In this document: one piece after another, positions 17,700 through 27,134 of the stretch
How positions within the stretch are numbered: position 1 is the first letter of the stretch
Layout of the letters: every line of letters begins with the position of its first letter
Origin: Ancylomarina subtilis
GTDB lineage: Bacteria > Bacteroidota > Bacteroidia > Bacteroidales > Marinifilaceae
Direction: 5' to 3'
Length of the DNA: 64,000 nt
NCBI RefSeq assembly: GCF_004217115.1
Contig: NZ_SHKN01000001.1
Location: 499,781 to 563,780 of the forward strand
Position numbers and translations under genes: made by a program
The notes under the pieces: generated by a model
Told to the model about the DNA's origin: nothing
The model's input: the letters and a program-made list of their open reading frames with translations, nothing else
Databases searched by the model: none

Positions 17700-19889
17700 A
17701 TGGTGGCTATAACACAAGAAGAAGAGGAAAGAAGACAAATACTCTATCGATATAAAAATCTCCTGAAATCATGTAAGAATATTATTTCTCAGGATGATAT
17801 CAAACTGGTTCGAAAGGCTTTTAATTTAAGCCTGGAAGATCATGAAGGAAAGCGAAGAACCAATGGGGACCCAGCCATTTTCAGGACACTTGAAATTGCA
17901 GAGATTGTGGTGTCTGAACTGGGCTTGGGACGTACATCGGTTATTTGTTCCATGCTTTACGATATTGTTCAGAAAAAGCATATTAGTATTTCAGAGGTTA
18001 AATCGATGTTTGGTCCTAAGGTGACTCAAATTATTGAGGGCTTGGTCAAGGTTACTGAGATTTATGCACAAAATCCGACTTTGCATACGGAGAATTTCAG
18101 AAAGCTGCTTTTGAGTTTTGCTGATGATGTTCGCGTTGTGCTGATTATTCTGGCCGATCGATTGTTTCAGTTGCGTAATGCGGGAAATAAGAGCCGGGAC
18201 ATACAAATCTCTCTGGCCAAGGAAATCAACTTTCTTTATATCCCATTGGCGCATCGTTTGGGCATGTATCAGGTTAAATCATCAATGGAAGATTTAGCTT
18301 TACGATATCTTGAGCCTGAAATATATTTTGAGCTGGAGCAGAAACTTAAGGATACTGAAGAGGAACGTGAGGCCTATATTAAAGACTTTGTGGCGCCTAT
18401 TCGCACAGAGCTGGATAATTTGGGAATCAAGTATAAGATAAAAGCCCGTACCAAGTCGATTGCTTCTATTCTGCATAAGATGAAAAAGCAGCAGGTTGAG
18501 TTCGAGGAAGTTTACGATATTTTTGCCATCCGAATTATTATTAAAGCTTCGGAGAAGAAAGAAAAGTCAGAATGCTGGCAGGTTTATTCGGCTGTTTCTG
18601 ATTTGTATCGTCCCAATCCACAACGTATGCGCGACTGGATTACCATCCCCAAATCGAATGGGTATGAGTCTTTGCACACTACGGTGATGGGCTTGCAGGA
18701 CCGATGGGTCGAAGTTCAGATTCGAAGTAAGCGAATGAACAATATTGCCGAGAAAGGTTTTGCGGCTCATTGGAGATACAAAGGCGATAAGGGCGATGGT
18801 GGTCTGGATAATTGGCTTCAGGATATTCGGGAAGTTCTTGAAAGTAGAGAGGACAGTAGTGTCGACTTAATCGATGATTTTAAAGCGGATTTATACAGCA
18901 AGGAAATTTATGTTTTTACGCCTAAGGGGGATTTAAAGCAATTAAAATCAGGCTCTACCTTGCTGGATTTTGCCTATTCCATTCATTCTGATTTGGGTGA
19001 TAAGTGTATTGGCGGAACAGTCAATCAGCGTAATGTTTCCATTCGTCAGGTTTTGCAGAATGGCGATCGGGTATCCATAACCACCTCCAATAATCAGAAG
19101 CCTAAATCGGACTGGTTGAGTTTTGTGGTCACCACAAAGGCAAAGAATAAAATTCGTCAAACCATCAACGAAGAGCGGGTTAAGGAAGCTGATCTTGGAA
19201 AAGAGATGCTGATGCGCCGAATGAAGAACTGGAAAATTGAGTTCTGTGATGAGAATATCCGAAAATTACTGAATCGTTACAAATACAAGTTGGCTTCTGA
19301 TTTGTATTACAATATTGCTATAGAAACGCATGATCTTTCAGAGATTAAAGAGATCATGGTGAAAAAGGAGGAAGAAAAAGCCACTGTTGAGCACAAAATC
19401 GCAGCCCCTAAAGCTCAGGAAAAAGGGGGTGAGGATGTTTTGATTGTGGATGAGAATATTGCCAATGTGGACTACACCCTGTCGAAGTGTTGTAATCCGA
19501 TTTTTGGGGATGAAATCTTTGGTTTCATTTCTATTGGGAAAGGTATTCGTATCCACCGTGTATCCTGTCCCAATGCCAATGAGATGCTGACGCGTTATCC
19601 TTACCGTGTGGTTAAATCAAGCTGGACATCTAAAGGAAGTGCTTCCTATCAGGCCGTTTTGCATATTACAGGAGAGGATGAGTTGGGTATGGTGAATAAC
19701 ATCTCAGAGGTGATCACCAAAGACCTGCGGGTTAAGATGCGTTCCATTCAGGTTGAGACCAATGCCGGTGGTTTTGAGGGTAAATTAACGGTTGTGATTT
19801 CAAATATCGACCATTTGAATAACCTGATAGCCAAACTGAAACAAATTAAAGGTGTCAATAAGGTATCACGTTACGATATGGTTGTCTAG
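17700..19889 (+). CDS. RelA/SpoT family (p)ppGpp synthetase with degenerate hydrolase domain
   Basis: The 729-residue long Rel protein has, in order, an HD-hydrolase-like domain (about 30-200), the synthetase domain (about 240-370), TGS (about 400-465), a Cys-containing region with KCCNP near 600, and a C-terminal ACT domain (about 650-725). The synthetase part looks active: KARTKSIASILHKM, YDIFAIRII, NGYESLHTTV and WVEVQIR are intact. The hydrolase part has lost its catalytic set. The first His is Arg62, the HD pair is Tyr87-Asp88, the ED pair is Gln91-Lys92, and DRLHNMR is DRLFQLR. I infer a synthesis-only alarmone enzyme that needs a separate intact hydrolase elsewhere. It is a single gene with its own promoter and a convergent terminator. 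Confidence 0.92.
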   Translation: MVAITQEEEERRQILYRYKNLLKSCKNIISQDDIKLVRKAFNLSLEDHEGKRRTNGDPAIFRTLEIAEIVVSELGLGRTSVICSMLYDIVQKKHISISEVKSMFGPKVTQIIEGLVKVTEIYAQNPTLHTENFRKLLLSFADDVRVVLIILADRLFQLRNAGNKSRDIQISLAKEINFLYIPLAHRLGMYQVKSSMEDLALRYLEPEIYFELEQKLKDTEEEREAYIKDFVAPIRTELDNLGIKYKIKARTKSIASILHKMKKQQVEFEEVYDIFAIRIIIKASEKKEKSECWQVYSAVSDLYRPNPQRMRDWITIPKSNGYESLHTTVMGLQDRWVEVQIRSKRMNNIAEKGFAAHWRYKGDKGDGGLDNWLQDIREVLESREDSSVDLIDDFKADLYSKEIYVFTPKGDLKQLKSGSTLLDFAYSIHSDLGDKCIGGTVNQRNVSIRQVLQNGDRVSITTSNNQKPKSDWLSFVVTTKAKNKIRQTINEERVKEADLGKEMLMRRMKNWKIEFCDENIRKLLNRYKYKLASDLYYNIAIETHDLSEIKEIMVKKEEEKATVEHKIAAPKAQEKGGEDVLIVDENIANVDYTLSKCCNPIFGDEIFGFISIGKGIRIHRVSCPNANEMLTRYPYRVVKSSWTSKGSASYQAVLHITGEDELGMVNNISEVITKDLRVKMRSIQVETNAGGFEGKLTVVISNIDHLNNLIAKLKQIKGVNKVSRYDMVV

Positions 19890-19961
19890 TCGTAAAAAGA
19901 AAAAAGCAGTGTATCGTCAGCTTAAGGTCAGAAGATTTTGTGGCGATACTCAATTAAATAA

Positions 19962-20006
19962 AAAGCCCTCTATAGTTCGTTTATCACTATAGAGGGCTTT
20001 CGTTTT
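19962..20006. terminator. Bidirectional terminator between relA-type gene and efflux operon
   Basis: The stem AAGCCCTCTATAGT/ACTATAGAGGGCTT is perfect over 14 bp, with A-rich and T-rich flanks on the two sides. It lies between two convergent units. Confidence 0.85.
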
Positions 20007-20018
20007 TAGTCGATTGAC

Positions 20019-21194
20019 TTACAGCTGATATTTCAGCAAATCAGCCAGTGCAAGCTGATATTCTTTCTCAACCTGCAGGTAGGTGTCGAAGCTGTCATAA
20101 AAATAGAGGCTTTCCATAAAGTATTCGATACTTGATATCTGCCCATAGTCCAGAGCTTTCTTTAAGAGCTCATCCATATGATTGCCTTCCAGAATCATTT
20201 GGTATTCAGATAGCGAAGCTTTTAGGTTTTGAACCTTCTGATAGGTTTTGTGCACATCTGACAAAAGAATTTTCTCCTGCGCCAAAAACTCACTCTCCTG
20301 GCTCAATTGATTCAATTTAGCAAACTTAAGCTTGTTTCGGCTTTCCCAAAGTGGAATGCTGATGCCAATATTGATGCCATTGAATGCTTTGTTGATATCC
20401 GAATTGAGATATCGGTAACCCAAATTGAATTTGGGTAAAACCTGATTCTTAACCAAGGCTGTTTGTTTTGAAGCAATATCCATATTGGCTCGCATCAAAT
20501 CCAGTTTTGGACTGCCATTTAAAATGTCCAGTTCAAGTTTTGAATAATCCTCTTCCAAAGCAAGCTCCGGGTAGAGGGTGGTCTTGAAAACAATGGCTTG
20601 TCCACCGTTGAGCTGTTTGAGTTCCTCATTCAGATTGCTGATTTGAGTCTCACAAAGCTGAACCTGATTCTTGATGTTTAACAGAACAATCCTGACCTTA
20701 TTCATTTCCAAGATATTGGCATCACCTTTTTCCAGTTTCTTCTGAAAAAACTCGACTAACTTTTGAGCATTCTCATAGCGAATGCTCAATTGTGCCTTCA
20801 GTTTGTTCTGGTAAATCAGATTGAAACAGGCCTTTTGAGCTGCCAGAAGAATATCCTGACGGCTTTGCTGTAAGAGGTTATCCAGATTAGCCGTCTTGGC
20901 TTTCTTCAGTTTATTCTTATGAAGATAAACCGTTGGAAAATCAAAGGCCTGACTGATCAGAATCTCATAAGGATTTCCTTCCTGATCTGAAAAGTTCTTT
21001 TCGTAGGCGATCTCAGGATTGGCCAGATTCAAGTCTGTTTTGTAGCCTACTTTCTGTGATTCGATGTATTGATTTTGAGCTTTTAAACTCAGATTATTCA
21101 TCTCAATGGCCTGCAACACGTCTTTTAGGTCTGATTGAGCCTGAACATTCAGACTCAATACCAGTGCCAACAGACCGATTATTAATGCTCTCAT
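20019..21194 (-). CDS. TolC family outer-membrane efflux protein
   Basis: The 391-residue protein has a signal peptide (MRALIIGLLALVLSLNVQAQ) followed by two long helical hairpins typical of TolC. The first repeat contains NKLKKAKTANLDNLLQQSR and the second contains AKLNQLSQESEFLAQEKIL. It forms the outer-membrane channel of a tripartite RND pump. It is slightly short for the family (usually 410-480) but ends normally. It overlaps the RND gene by 4 bases, so it is translationally coupled as the last gene of the operon. Confidence 0.88.
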   Translation of the reverse strand: MRALIIGLLALVLSLNVQAQSDLKDVLQAIEMNNLSLKAQNQYIESQKVGYKTDLNLANPEIAYEKNFSDQEGNPYEILISQAFDFPTVYLHKNKLKKAKTANLDNLLQQSRQDILLAAQKACFNLIYQNKLKAQLSIRYENAQKLVEFFQKKLEKGDANILEMNKVRIVLLNIKNQVQLCETQISNLNEELKQLNGGQAIVFKTTLYPELALEEDYSKLELDILNGSPKLDLMRANMDIASKQTALVKNQVLPKFNLGYRYLNSDINKAFNGINIGISIPLWESRNKLKFAKLNQLSQESEFLAQEKILLSDVHKTYQKVQNLKASLSEYQMILEGNHMDELLKKALDYGQISSIEYFMESLYFYDSFDTYLQVEKEYQLALADLLKYQL

Positions 21195-24100
21195 ATTGAT
21201 TTCTTTTTAGAGTTTAATAACAGGTAAACAATAGGAATAAGGTAGATGTTCAGAAGGGTAGAGGTCAACAGACCACCCAAAATAACAACTGCCATCGGGC
21301 TTTGAATCTCGTTTCCGGGCTGATCACCTCCCAAAGCCATAGGAATCAGGGCTAGGGCAGCAGTCAGAGCGGTCATCAGAATGGGACTCAAGCGATGAAT
21401 AGACCCCTGAATAATAATCTCCTTGAGTTCTATGCCCTTATCCAGCATATTCTGATAATTTGAGATGAGCAGAATCCCATTACGGGTGGCAATACCAAAG
21501 AGGGTAATGAAACCGATAATGGCCGGGATACTCAACATGCCCGAGGTGAAATAGATGGTGAAAACACCACCAATCAGTGCCAAAGGCAGGTTTAATAGAA
21601 TGATACCCGCCAATTGGGCTGAACGGAACTCCTGAAACAGAAGCAAGAAAATGATCAAAAAGGAGATGATAGAGGTTAAAGCCAGAGTTCTAGAGGCATT
21701 TGCTTCACTCTCAAATTGCCCGCCATATTCAACTCGATATTCCTCTGGAAGTTCGATATCCTGATCAATCGCTGCCTTAATATCATTGACAACGGAACGC
21801 AAGTCTCTTTCTGCAACATTGGCTGATACAACCAATTTACGTTGCACGTTCTCACGGCTTACGGTATTGGGTCCCGATTGAGATTGAATATCGGCCACGT
21901 AACTTAAGGGAATCTTTTTGCCGTCCCAGGTGTCAATCAGGGCATTGCGGATGGCATCAATACTGCCACGATTCTCTTCATCGTATTTTACAACCAGATC
22001 GAAAGCCTTGATGCCCTCGAACACATCAGATACCTTTTCACCCGCAAAGGCGATATCGATAAAGCTCGTGAAACTCGCTATCGAGATGCCATACTTGGCC
22101 AGCATATCCCGTTTAGGGCGAATCTGGATTTGAGGGATTTCTACCTGCTGTTCCACATTCACATCCACAACCCCTTCGATTGGAGAAATGGATCCCTTAA
22201 TTTGATTAGCCATCTGGAACATCTTCGACAAGTCGGGACCAAATATTTTAATGGCAATATTCGCCTTGGTTCCCGAAAGAATATGGTCGATACGGTGACT
22301 CAAGGGCTGGCCAATGGCAAAGTTAACCCCGGCAATTTTACTCAGTTTACTTCTGACTTCGGCAAGGAATTCAGCCTTGGTGCGTTCAGTCAATGTAAAA
22401 GGCACCTCAATTTCCGAGGTGTTTCCTCCAAATGAGTGCTCATCCAGTTCAGAACGCCCTGTACGTCGGGCTGTTAATCGAACTTCGGGTATTGTTAATA
22501 TGGCTTTTTCAGCGATCACTTTAATCTTATTCGACTCCTCAAGAGAGATTCCCGGTTTTGTAATGGCTGTAATGGTTAAGGAACCCTCATTAAAATCAGG
22601 TAGGAAATTACGTCCCAGACCACTCAGGATAATAAGTGAGCCGATAAAGAGAACACTTGCTGAGCCTAGAATAAGGTATTTGTATGCCAAAGCCTTTTTC
22701 AGTGAATTCTCGTAGGCCTGATTCAAATTTCTAACCAGCCAGCTTTCTTTATTTTTGCGATTCAACATTTTGTCTCCCGTCAGCATAAAGCTGCACATGA
22801 CAGGTGTCACCGTTAGTGCAGTGATGAGAGAGGCGAAAAGCGATACAATAAAAGCAATCCCCAGAGGTTGAAGCATACGTCCTTCCATGCCTGTTAAAAA
22901 GAAAAGGGGAACAAAAGCTGCAATAATAATAAAGGTGGCATTGATAATGGACGAACGAATCTCACAGGAAGCCTTATAAACAACAGCAAGAGAGCTCTCT
23001 CTTTCTTTTTTAGGCAAAAGATAATTTTGGCGAAGCCGTTTGTAAACATTCTCCACATCGATAATCGCATCATCCACCAGATCGCCAATTGCAATAGCCA
23101 TACCTCCCAAGGTCATGGTGTTAATGGTAATACCCAAAAACTTAAGGGTGATAATGGTGAATAGGAGTGAGAGTGGAATCGCTAAAAGAGAAATCACCGT
23201 GGTTCGGTAATTCATCAGGAAGACCAATAAGATGACAATAACAAAAACAGACCCCTCGTATAAGGCTCCCTTTACGTTACCAATGGAATTGGTGATGAAA
23301 TCTGCCTGACGGAAAATGTGGGAGTTGACTTTGACATCAGCCGGCAATGACTTTTGAATGTTGGCAAGAGCCTCGTCCAGCTTGTCTGTTAACTTCAGCG
23401 TATTAACACCAGGTTGCTTTTTTACAGTCATTAAAACAGCCGGTTCAGCATTGACGCTACCCAAACCAATTTTTGGAGCCGGCGCTTCAACCAGCTTGGC
23501 AATATCGCTGATGCGAACGGGTGATTTTTGATAAACCTTTACAACCGAATTGCCCAATTGATCAAGATCAGATGTCCGGGCAATCCCACGGATGTTGTAC
23601 TGATTGCCAAATTCGTTGATGAAACCACCTGCCGAATTTTCGTTGGTGGCATTCGCAGCCTTCATCAGTTCGTCCATACTGACCTGATAGTATCGCATTT
23701 TCTGAGGATTGGCCAAAATCTGGTACTGCTTGTAGTCTCCACCGATGACCACCACCTGAGCCACCCCGTTAAGAGCCAGCAGTTGGGGGCGAACACTCCA
23801 GTCAGCAAGGGTTCTTAAGTCCATGGCCGAGCTTTTGTCCGATTGCAAACTGATCATCATGACCTCACCCATAATGGAGGATTGCGGGGCCAGAGTTGGT
23901 TTGCCTGCACCTTTTGGAAGTTGGTCCGAAATCGCCATCAACTTCTCGCTTACAATCTGACGGGCACGATAGATTTCCGTTCCCCATTCAAACTCCACCC
24001 AAACAATGGAGAATCCGGCTGAGGAAGAGGAGCGTAGGCGTCGGATATTGGTTGCGCCGTTTACGGCTGTTTCAATTTGAAATGTAACCAGCTTTTCCAC

Positions 24101-24280
24101 CTCTTCGGGTGCCATGCCGTGTGCTTCGGTCATCACAACCACCGTGGGGGCGGTCAGATCAGGAAACACATCCACATCCATATTGGCTGTTGTGTAGCTT
24201 CCTCCTAAAATCAGAAGAAGAGTTGCAAACATCACCAACATACGGTTGTGTAGTGCGTATTGTATGATTTTATTTAACAC
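21191..24280 (-). CDS. Heavy-metal efflux RND transporter (CusA/CzcA family)
   Basis: The 1029-residue protein has the RND layout: a membrane segment near residues 13-30, a large periplasmic loop, membrane segments 2-6, a second loop and six more segments. The N-terminal VDVFPDLTAPTVVVMTEA and the fourth membrane segment GGMAIAIGDLVDDAIIDVEN mark it as heavy-metal efflux. The membrane motif is not the zinc-type DFGxxxDG and is nearer the copper/silver group. However, the CusA methionine at the RIDM site is His here (HRIDHILSG, about residue 665), and the first CusA methionine (in the EMFET segment) is also not conserved. Metal specificity is therefore open. It is driven by the proton gradient and works with the TolC and adaptor genes beside it. 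Confidence 0.93.
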   Translation of the reverse strand: MLNKIIQYALHNRMLVMFATLLLILGGSYTTANMDVDVFPDLTAPTVVVMTEAHGMAPEEVEKLVTFQIETAVNGATNIRRLRSSSSAGFSIVWVEFEWGTEIYRARQIVSEKLMAISDQLPKGAGKPTLAPQSSIMGEVMMISLQSDKSSAMDLRTLADWSVRPQLLALNGVAQVVVIGGDYKQYQILANPQKMRYYQVSMDELMKAANATNENSAGGFINEFGNQYNIRGIARTSDLDQLGNSVVKVYQKSPVRISDIAKLVEAPAPKIGLGSVNAEPAVLMTVKKQPGVNTLKLTDKLDEALANIQKSLPADVKVNSHIFRQADFITNSIGNVKGALYEGSVFVIVILLVFLMNYRTTVISLLAIPLSLLFTIITLKFLGITINTMTLGGMAIAIGDLVDDAIIDVENVYKRLRQNYLLPKKERESSLAVVYKASCEIRSSIINATFIIIAAFVPLFFLTGMEGRMLQPLGIAFIVSLFASLITALTVTPVMCSFMLTGDKMLNRKNKESWLVRNLNQAYENSLKKALAYKYLILGSASVLFIGSLIILSGLGRNFLPDFNEGSLTITAITKPGISLEESNKIKVIAEKAILTIPEVRLTARRTGRSELDEHSFGGNTSEIEVPFTLTERTKAEFLAEVRSKLSKIAGVNFAIGQPLSHRIDHILSGTKANIAIKIFGPDLSKMFQMANQIKGSISPIEGVVDVNVEQQVEIPQIQIRPKRDMLAKYGISIASFTSFIDIAFAGEKVSDVFEGIKAFDLVVKYDEENRGSIDAIRNALIDTWDGKKIPLSYVADIQSQSGPNTVSRENVQRKLVVSANVAERDLRSVVNDIKAAIDQDIELPEEYRVEYGGQFESEANASRTLALTSIISFLIIFLLLFQEFRSAQLAGIILLNLPLALIGGVFTIYFTSGMLSIPAIIGFITLFGIATRNGILLISNYQNMLDKGIELKEIIIQGSIHRLSPILMTALTAALALIPMALGGDQPGNEIQSPMAVVILGGLLTSTLLNIYLIPIVYLLLNSKKKSI

Positions 24281-24375
24281 AGTCTTTTTAATTTAATGAT
24301 TGAAGATTTTCGATGCTTGATTCTCACCGAAATCTTTTAAAAAATTGTTTATTTCTTAAGCAGAAACCCCCCATT

Positions 24376-25914
24376 CTAATGGTTGTGGTTGTGGGCAGGT
24401 AGTGTTCCGGCCAAGGAAGCCAGTTTCACAAAGTAAACCCCTTTGCTGACCACACGTTCACCGGCTTTTAATCCGCTTGTGATTTCAATTTCCTTACCAT
24501 TATCAGCTCCTATGGTCACAAAACGTTTTTCGTAGCTTTCTCCGTCGGTTTGTACAAATACAAAAAAGACGGACTGATCTTCCAAAACGGCTGATTTGCT
24601 AATGCTTAAAACCTTTCGGGTACTTTCCGACTGCAGGTAAACATCGACGTAAGAACCCATGAAAAGCTCCGGAATCTTATTGATTTCGAAATATACCGGT
24701 GTGGTGTAGTCTTCTTCGTGGATATCACGACCATAGGCAATTAGCTTACCCTTAAGTTCTGTTGTGTTGTAAATTTCATCACGATATGGCAACTTGAAGT
24801 TTGCCGAATGTATTTTTGATAACTGTGTTAAATGTTTCTGATACAAGTCAGCCTTAAGGATCAATTTTGAATCCCTGTCAACTATGCCAATGATCTGACC
24901 TTTTTCTACGTATTCGCCTTCGTTTACAAAAACTTTACAGATATAGCCCGTTGCTGGTGAGCTCACTTTAATTCCCTTTGTGCTGTAATCTCTGGAAATC
25001 AGTTGGTAGTTCACTTCAGCTTTCTCAAAATTCGATTTCGCTTCATTAAATTCCTTTTCGGAGATGATTTGATCAGCTCGTAAGGCTTGCGCTCTTTTAA
25101 AGTCAGCTGATGTTTTCTCATAGTCCGAACGGGCATTGATAAAACGGCTGGTCAGCGAATTATCCGAAAGGCCTTGTCCTGAAATAAAGAAGATGGCTTC
25201 GCCTTTCTTTACGGTCTTCCCGTTAACGATGTCTGATGATGGCATACGAATAATACCCGAAGACTGTGCAGAGATGCGAATCTCGCTATTGCTCGATGCA
25301 ATCAGTTCGCCGGTTGTTTTGATCACTTTATTGAAAATACCATAAGCCACTTTCTCTGTGCCAAAGTCAATTTTCCAGGCTTGCTCTTTCAGAAATTTGA
25401 TTTGATTTTCTTTGTGTTGAGTTTCCAGGGCCTCTTCGGCTTGTTCTTCGTTGGCGTAGACCTCAATATTCTTAGCAACGAAACGTTCTTTCCCGAATTG
25501 AGATTCAATTTCAAACACAAGGGTGTATAAACCGGCAGCCTTTGGTTTCAGACTCGGTGTGAAAATGCCCAAAGAAGCCGGCGCTTCAACCGTATTGCGA
25601 ATACCCTTGCCGTCCTTTATCAGGGATACAGTCAATTTGCCTTCAGCATAGGGTTTGTAGCTGTCCAGACGAGTCAGGTGAGTTAAAAATTCAGAAACCT
25701 GTCCCGCAACCAGGGGGTGAAACTCGGCAAAAAGTTCAGTCTCCGGATTATAAAGGCTAAGCGTTTGGCTTTCATGTTCGTCATGTGTTTCGGCTGTCAC
25801 TTCACCATGGTCGTGTCCGTCATGATCATGGCCTTCGTGACCTGAAGAAGCCGATGGCTTGCAGCTGATAATGGACAGGGATAGCCCCAGAGCGATTAAA
25901 TATATTTTATTCAT
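24376..25914 (-). CDS. Periplasmic adaptor (CusB/CzcB family) lipoprotein with His-rich tails
   Basis: The 512-residue protein has a lipobox (SLSIISC, Cys18). A His/Asp-rich stretch at about 24-50 (HEGHDHDGHDHGE) follows, then a beta domain of about 130 residues, the HlyD/CusB barrel-sandwich (SAQSSGIIRMP, SPATGYICKVFVNEGEYVEK) and a C-terminal membrane-proximal domain ending in AHNHNH. It links the RND pump to TolC. The His-rich ends are likely to catch divalent metal or copper before handing it to the pump, which is inference. At 512 residues it is longer than typical CzcB (about 380-420) because of the N-terminal domain. Confidence 0.9.
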   Translation of the reverse strand: MNKIYLIALGLSLSIISCKPSASSGHEGHDHDGHDHGEVTAETHDEHESQTLSLYNPETELFAEFHPLVAGQVSEFLTHLTRLDSYKPYAEGKLTVSLIKDGKGIRNTVEAPASLGIFTPSLKPKAAGLYTLVFEIESQFGKERFVAKNIEVYANEEQAEEALETQHKENQIKFLKEQAWKIDFGTEKVAYGIFNKVIKTTGELIASSNSEIRISAQSSGIIRMPSSDIVNGKTVKKGEAIFFISGQGLSDNSLTSRFINARSDYEKTSADFKRAQALRADQIISEKEFNEAKSNFEKAEVNYQLISRDYSTKGIKVSSPATGYICKVFVNEGEYVEKGQIIGIVDRDSKLILKADLYQKHLTQLSKIHSANFKLPYRDEIYNTTELKGKLIAYGRDIHEEDYTTPVYFEINKIPELFMGSYVDVYLQSESTRKVLSISKSAVLEDQSVFFVFVQTDGESYEKRFVTIGADNGKEIEITSGLKAGERVVSKGVYFVKLASLAGTLPAHNHNH

Positions 25915-26028
25915 TGTGTGTGTATTAAAACGATGTATTGTATAAACTTATTGGCCTTTGCAATAAGTCGGGTCATTCATTTTTATGAGGGTGTTTTTTA
26001 TTGATAATTATTGCCCAAAAAGAGGTGT

Positions 26029-26053
26029 ATAGGGGAGGCCAAAGCCTCCCTAT
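26029..26053 (-). terminator. Hairpin after the His/Cys-rich lipoprotein gene
   Basis: ATAGG(G)GAGGC pairs with GCCTCCCTAT around a CAAA loop, with a short T run on the minus strand beyond it. It lies 8 bases after the lipoprotein stop. It may terminate or only weaken transcription into the adaptor gene. Confidence 0.6.
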
Positions 26054-26061
26054 ACCATCTT

Positions 26062-26346
26062 TTAATGCTGATGATCATGCCCCTCGTGTGCAGTATCTTC
26101 TTTTTCGGAACCGCAGCACGATTTCTTCTCATCTGCTGTACATGTTGTTGTACTCTCAGTGCAGCCGGCAGCGGTTGAATCCACTTTGAATTCCTCCTGA
26201 TTGTGCTCGTGTGCCTCTGTACCATGATCGTGCGTGCAGCCTGCTTCATGCGTATGAGCTTCCTCTTTCTTGCTTTTTGCACCCGTGCTGTTGCAAGAGG
26301 TGAATACCAAACCACTAATGGCTAAAACAAATAATAATTTTCTCAT
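26062..26346 (-). CDS. Small His/Cys-rich lipoprotein, probable periplasmic metal binder
   Basis: The 94-residue protein has a lipoprotein signal ending GLVFTSC (Cys17). The mature part of about 75 residues carries many His pairs and several cysteines (AHTHEAGCTHDHG, TTTCTADEKKSCCGSEK) and ends EGHDHQH. This composition suggests binding of copper, zinc or similar ions. It lies upstream of the efflux genes on the same strand, separated by a hairpin. A second open frame across the same bases on this strand (25998-26315) lacks a signal peptide and is highly basic, so this frame is the real one. No family name is certain. Confidence 0.75.
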   Translation of the reverse strand: MRKLLFVLAISGLVFTSCNSTGAKSKKEEAHTHEAGCTHDHGTEAHEHNQEEFKVDSTAAGCTESTTTCTADEKKSCCGSEKEDTAHEGHDHQH

Positions 26347-26681
26347 GTGTTTCGATTTTTGAATGCTTCACAGCCTTAACCCTCTATGCTTTTTTCTCTG
26401 GAATGAGAACTGCTTAAACATAAGGCTTGCTTGTGAGATTCGTGTTGCGAGGAACAATGCCGTTTTTATACAATGCTTCGTAAAAAACGACACAGAAACC
26501 TCCTGGATTAACGTGTAAATAATTATCAATAAATGTTGTATGCTTATACAACGGGGATTCTTGTTTTGGAGTGATACAAAATCATAGTTTGACTGACTCA
26601 GCTTAAAAGCCGGCACAACGTTCGTGGAGGCCAACAAGAGTATGGCACCCGCTAAAAAAAAAGGCGATTTTGTAAAACAGT
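26347..26681. other. Intergenic region, no gene seen
   Basis: This gap lies between two His-rich genes on the minus strand. An 89-codon minus-strand frame exists but has no protein character. I find no clear promoter for the efflux group here. Confidence 0.5.
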
Positions 26682-27134
26682 TTAGACCTGCGGAGGCCCA
26701 CGCAGGCCTGAGGATTCCCTATTGGGTTCGGGGATTAGCGAACAATTGGATACGTAATGTTTGATGGGCGTATCCTCACCCATTTGCATCATATCAAGGA
26801 TGATATGTGTCAGTATAACCTGAAATTTAAAGTCTTTGAAGAAACGCAAATTAACGAAGGTACAGCAAGAATCCTCATTTTCCTGATGAGAATGAGCCAG
26901 TTGCTGTGTGGTTCCATGTCCCTGACAATGTAAAGGGGTGGCTTCAATCTGATCATGAGTCCGGTTTACAAAATTTGCCGAGGTATGCGTATTGTGATGA
27001 TGGTGAGGGATAATATCATGAGCCAGCATGACCAGCATGGGCACGACCAAAATAAGGCTCAATATGTTATTATTTATTTTCCTCACAAAAACTGAATTAA
27101 GTTTCAAAACTAGTTTATTATTCTGTTTAAGCAA
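26682..27134 (-). CDS. Hypothetical His-rich single-pass membrane or secreted protein
   Basis: The 150-residue protein has one hydrophobic segment at about residues 24-42 (ILSLILVVPMLVMLAHDIIP). A His cluster (PHHHHNTHT) follows at once, with further His/Cys positions (LHCQGHG, LAHSHQENEDSCC). It is likely exported and metal-associated, and it lies at the head of the efflux region on the same strand. I recall similar uncharacterised proteins next to CzcA-type genes in Bacteroidota from memory only. The last residues (LRGPPQV) are encoded by an imperfect palindrome, CCTGCG...CGCAGG, at 26688-26707. The original C-terminus may thus have been changed by a small inserted repeat. Confidence 0.6.
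   Translation of the reverse strand: MLKQNNKLVLKLNSVFVRKINNNILSLILVVPMLVMLAHDIIPHHHHNTHTSANFVNRTHDQIEATPLHCQGHGTTQQLAHSHQENEDSCCTFVNLRFFKDFKFQVILTHIILDMMQMGEDTPIKHYVSNCSLIPEPNRESSGLRGPPQV

Noticed and set aside
25998-26315. 105-codon minus-strand frame overlapping the His/Cys-rich lipoprotein
   Set aside because: It reads the same bases in another frame on the same strand, is basic and lacks a signal peptide. The lipoprotein frame has a clear lipobox and metal-binding pattern.
26368-26637. 89-codon minus-strand frame between the two His-rich genes
   Set aside because: No promoter and no protein character; unlikely to be coding.
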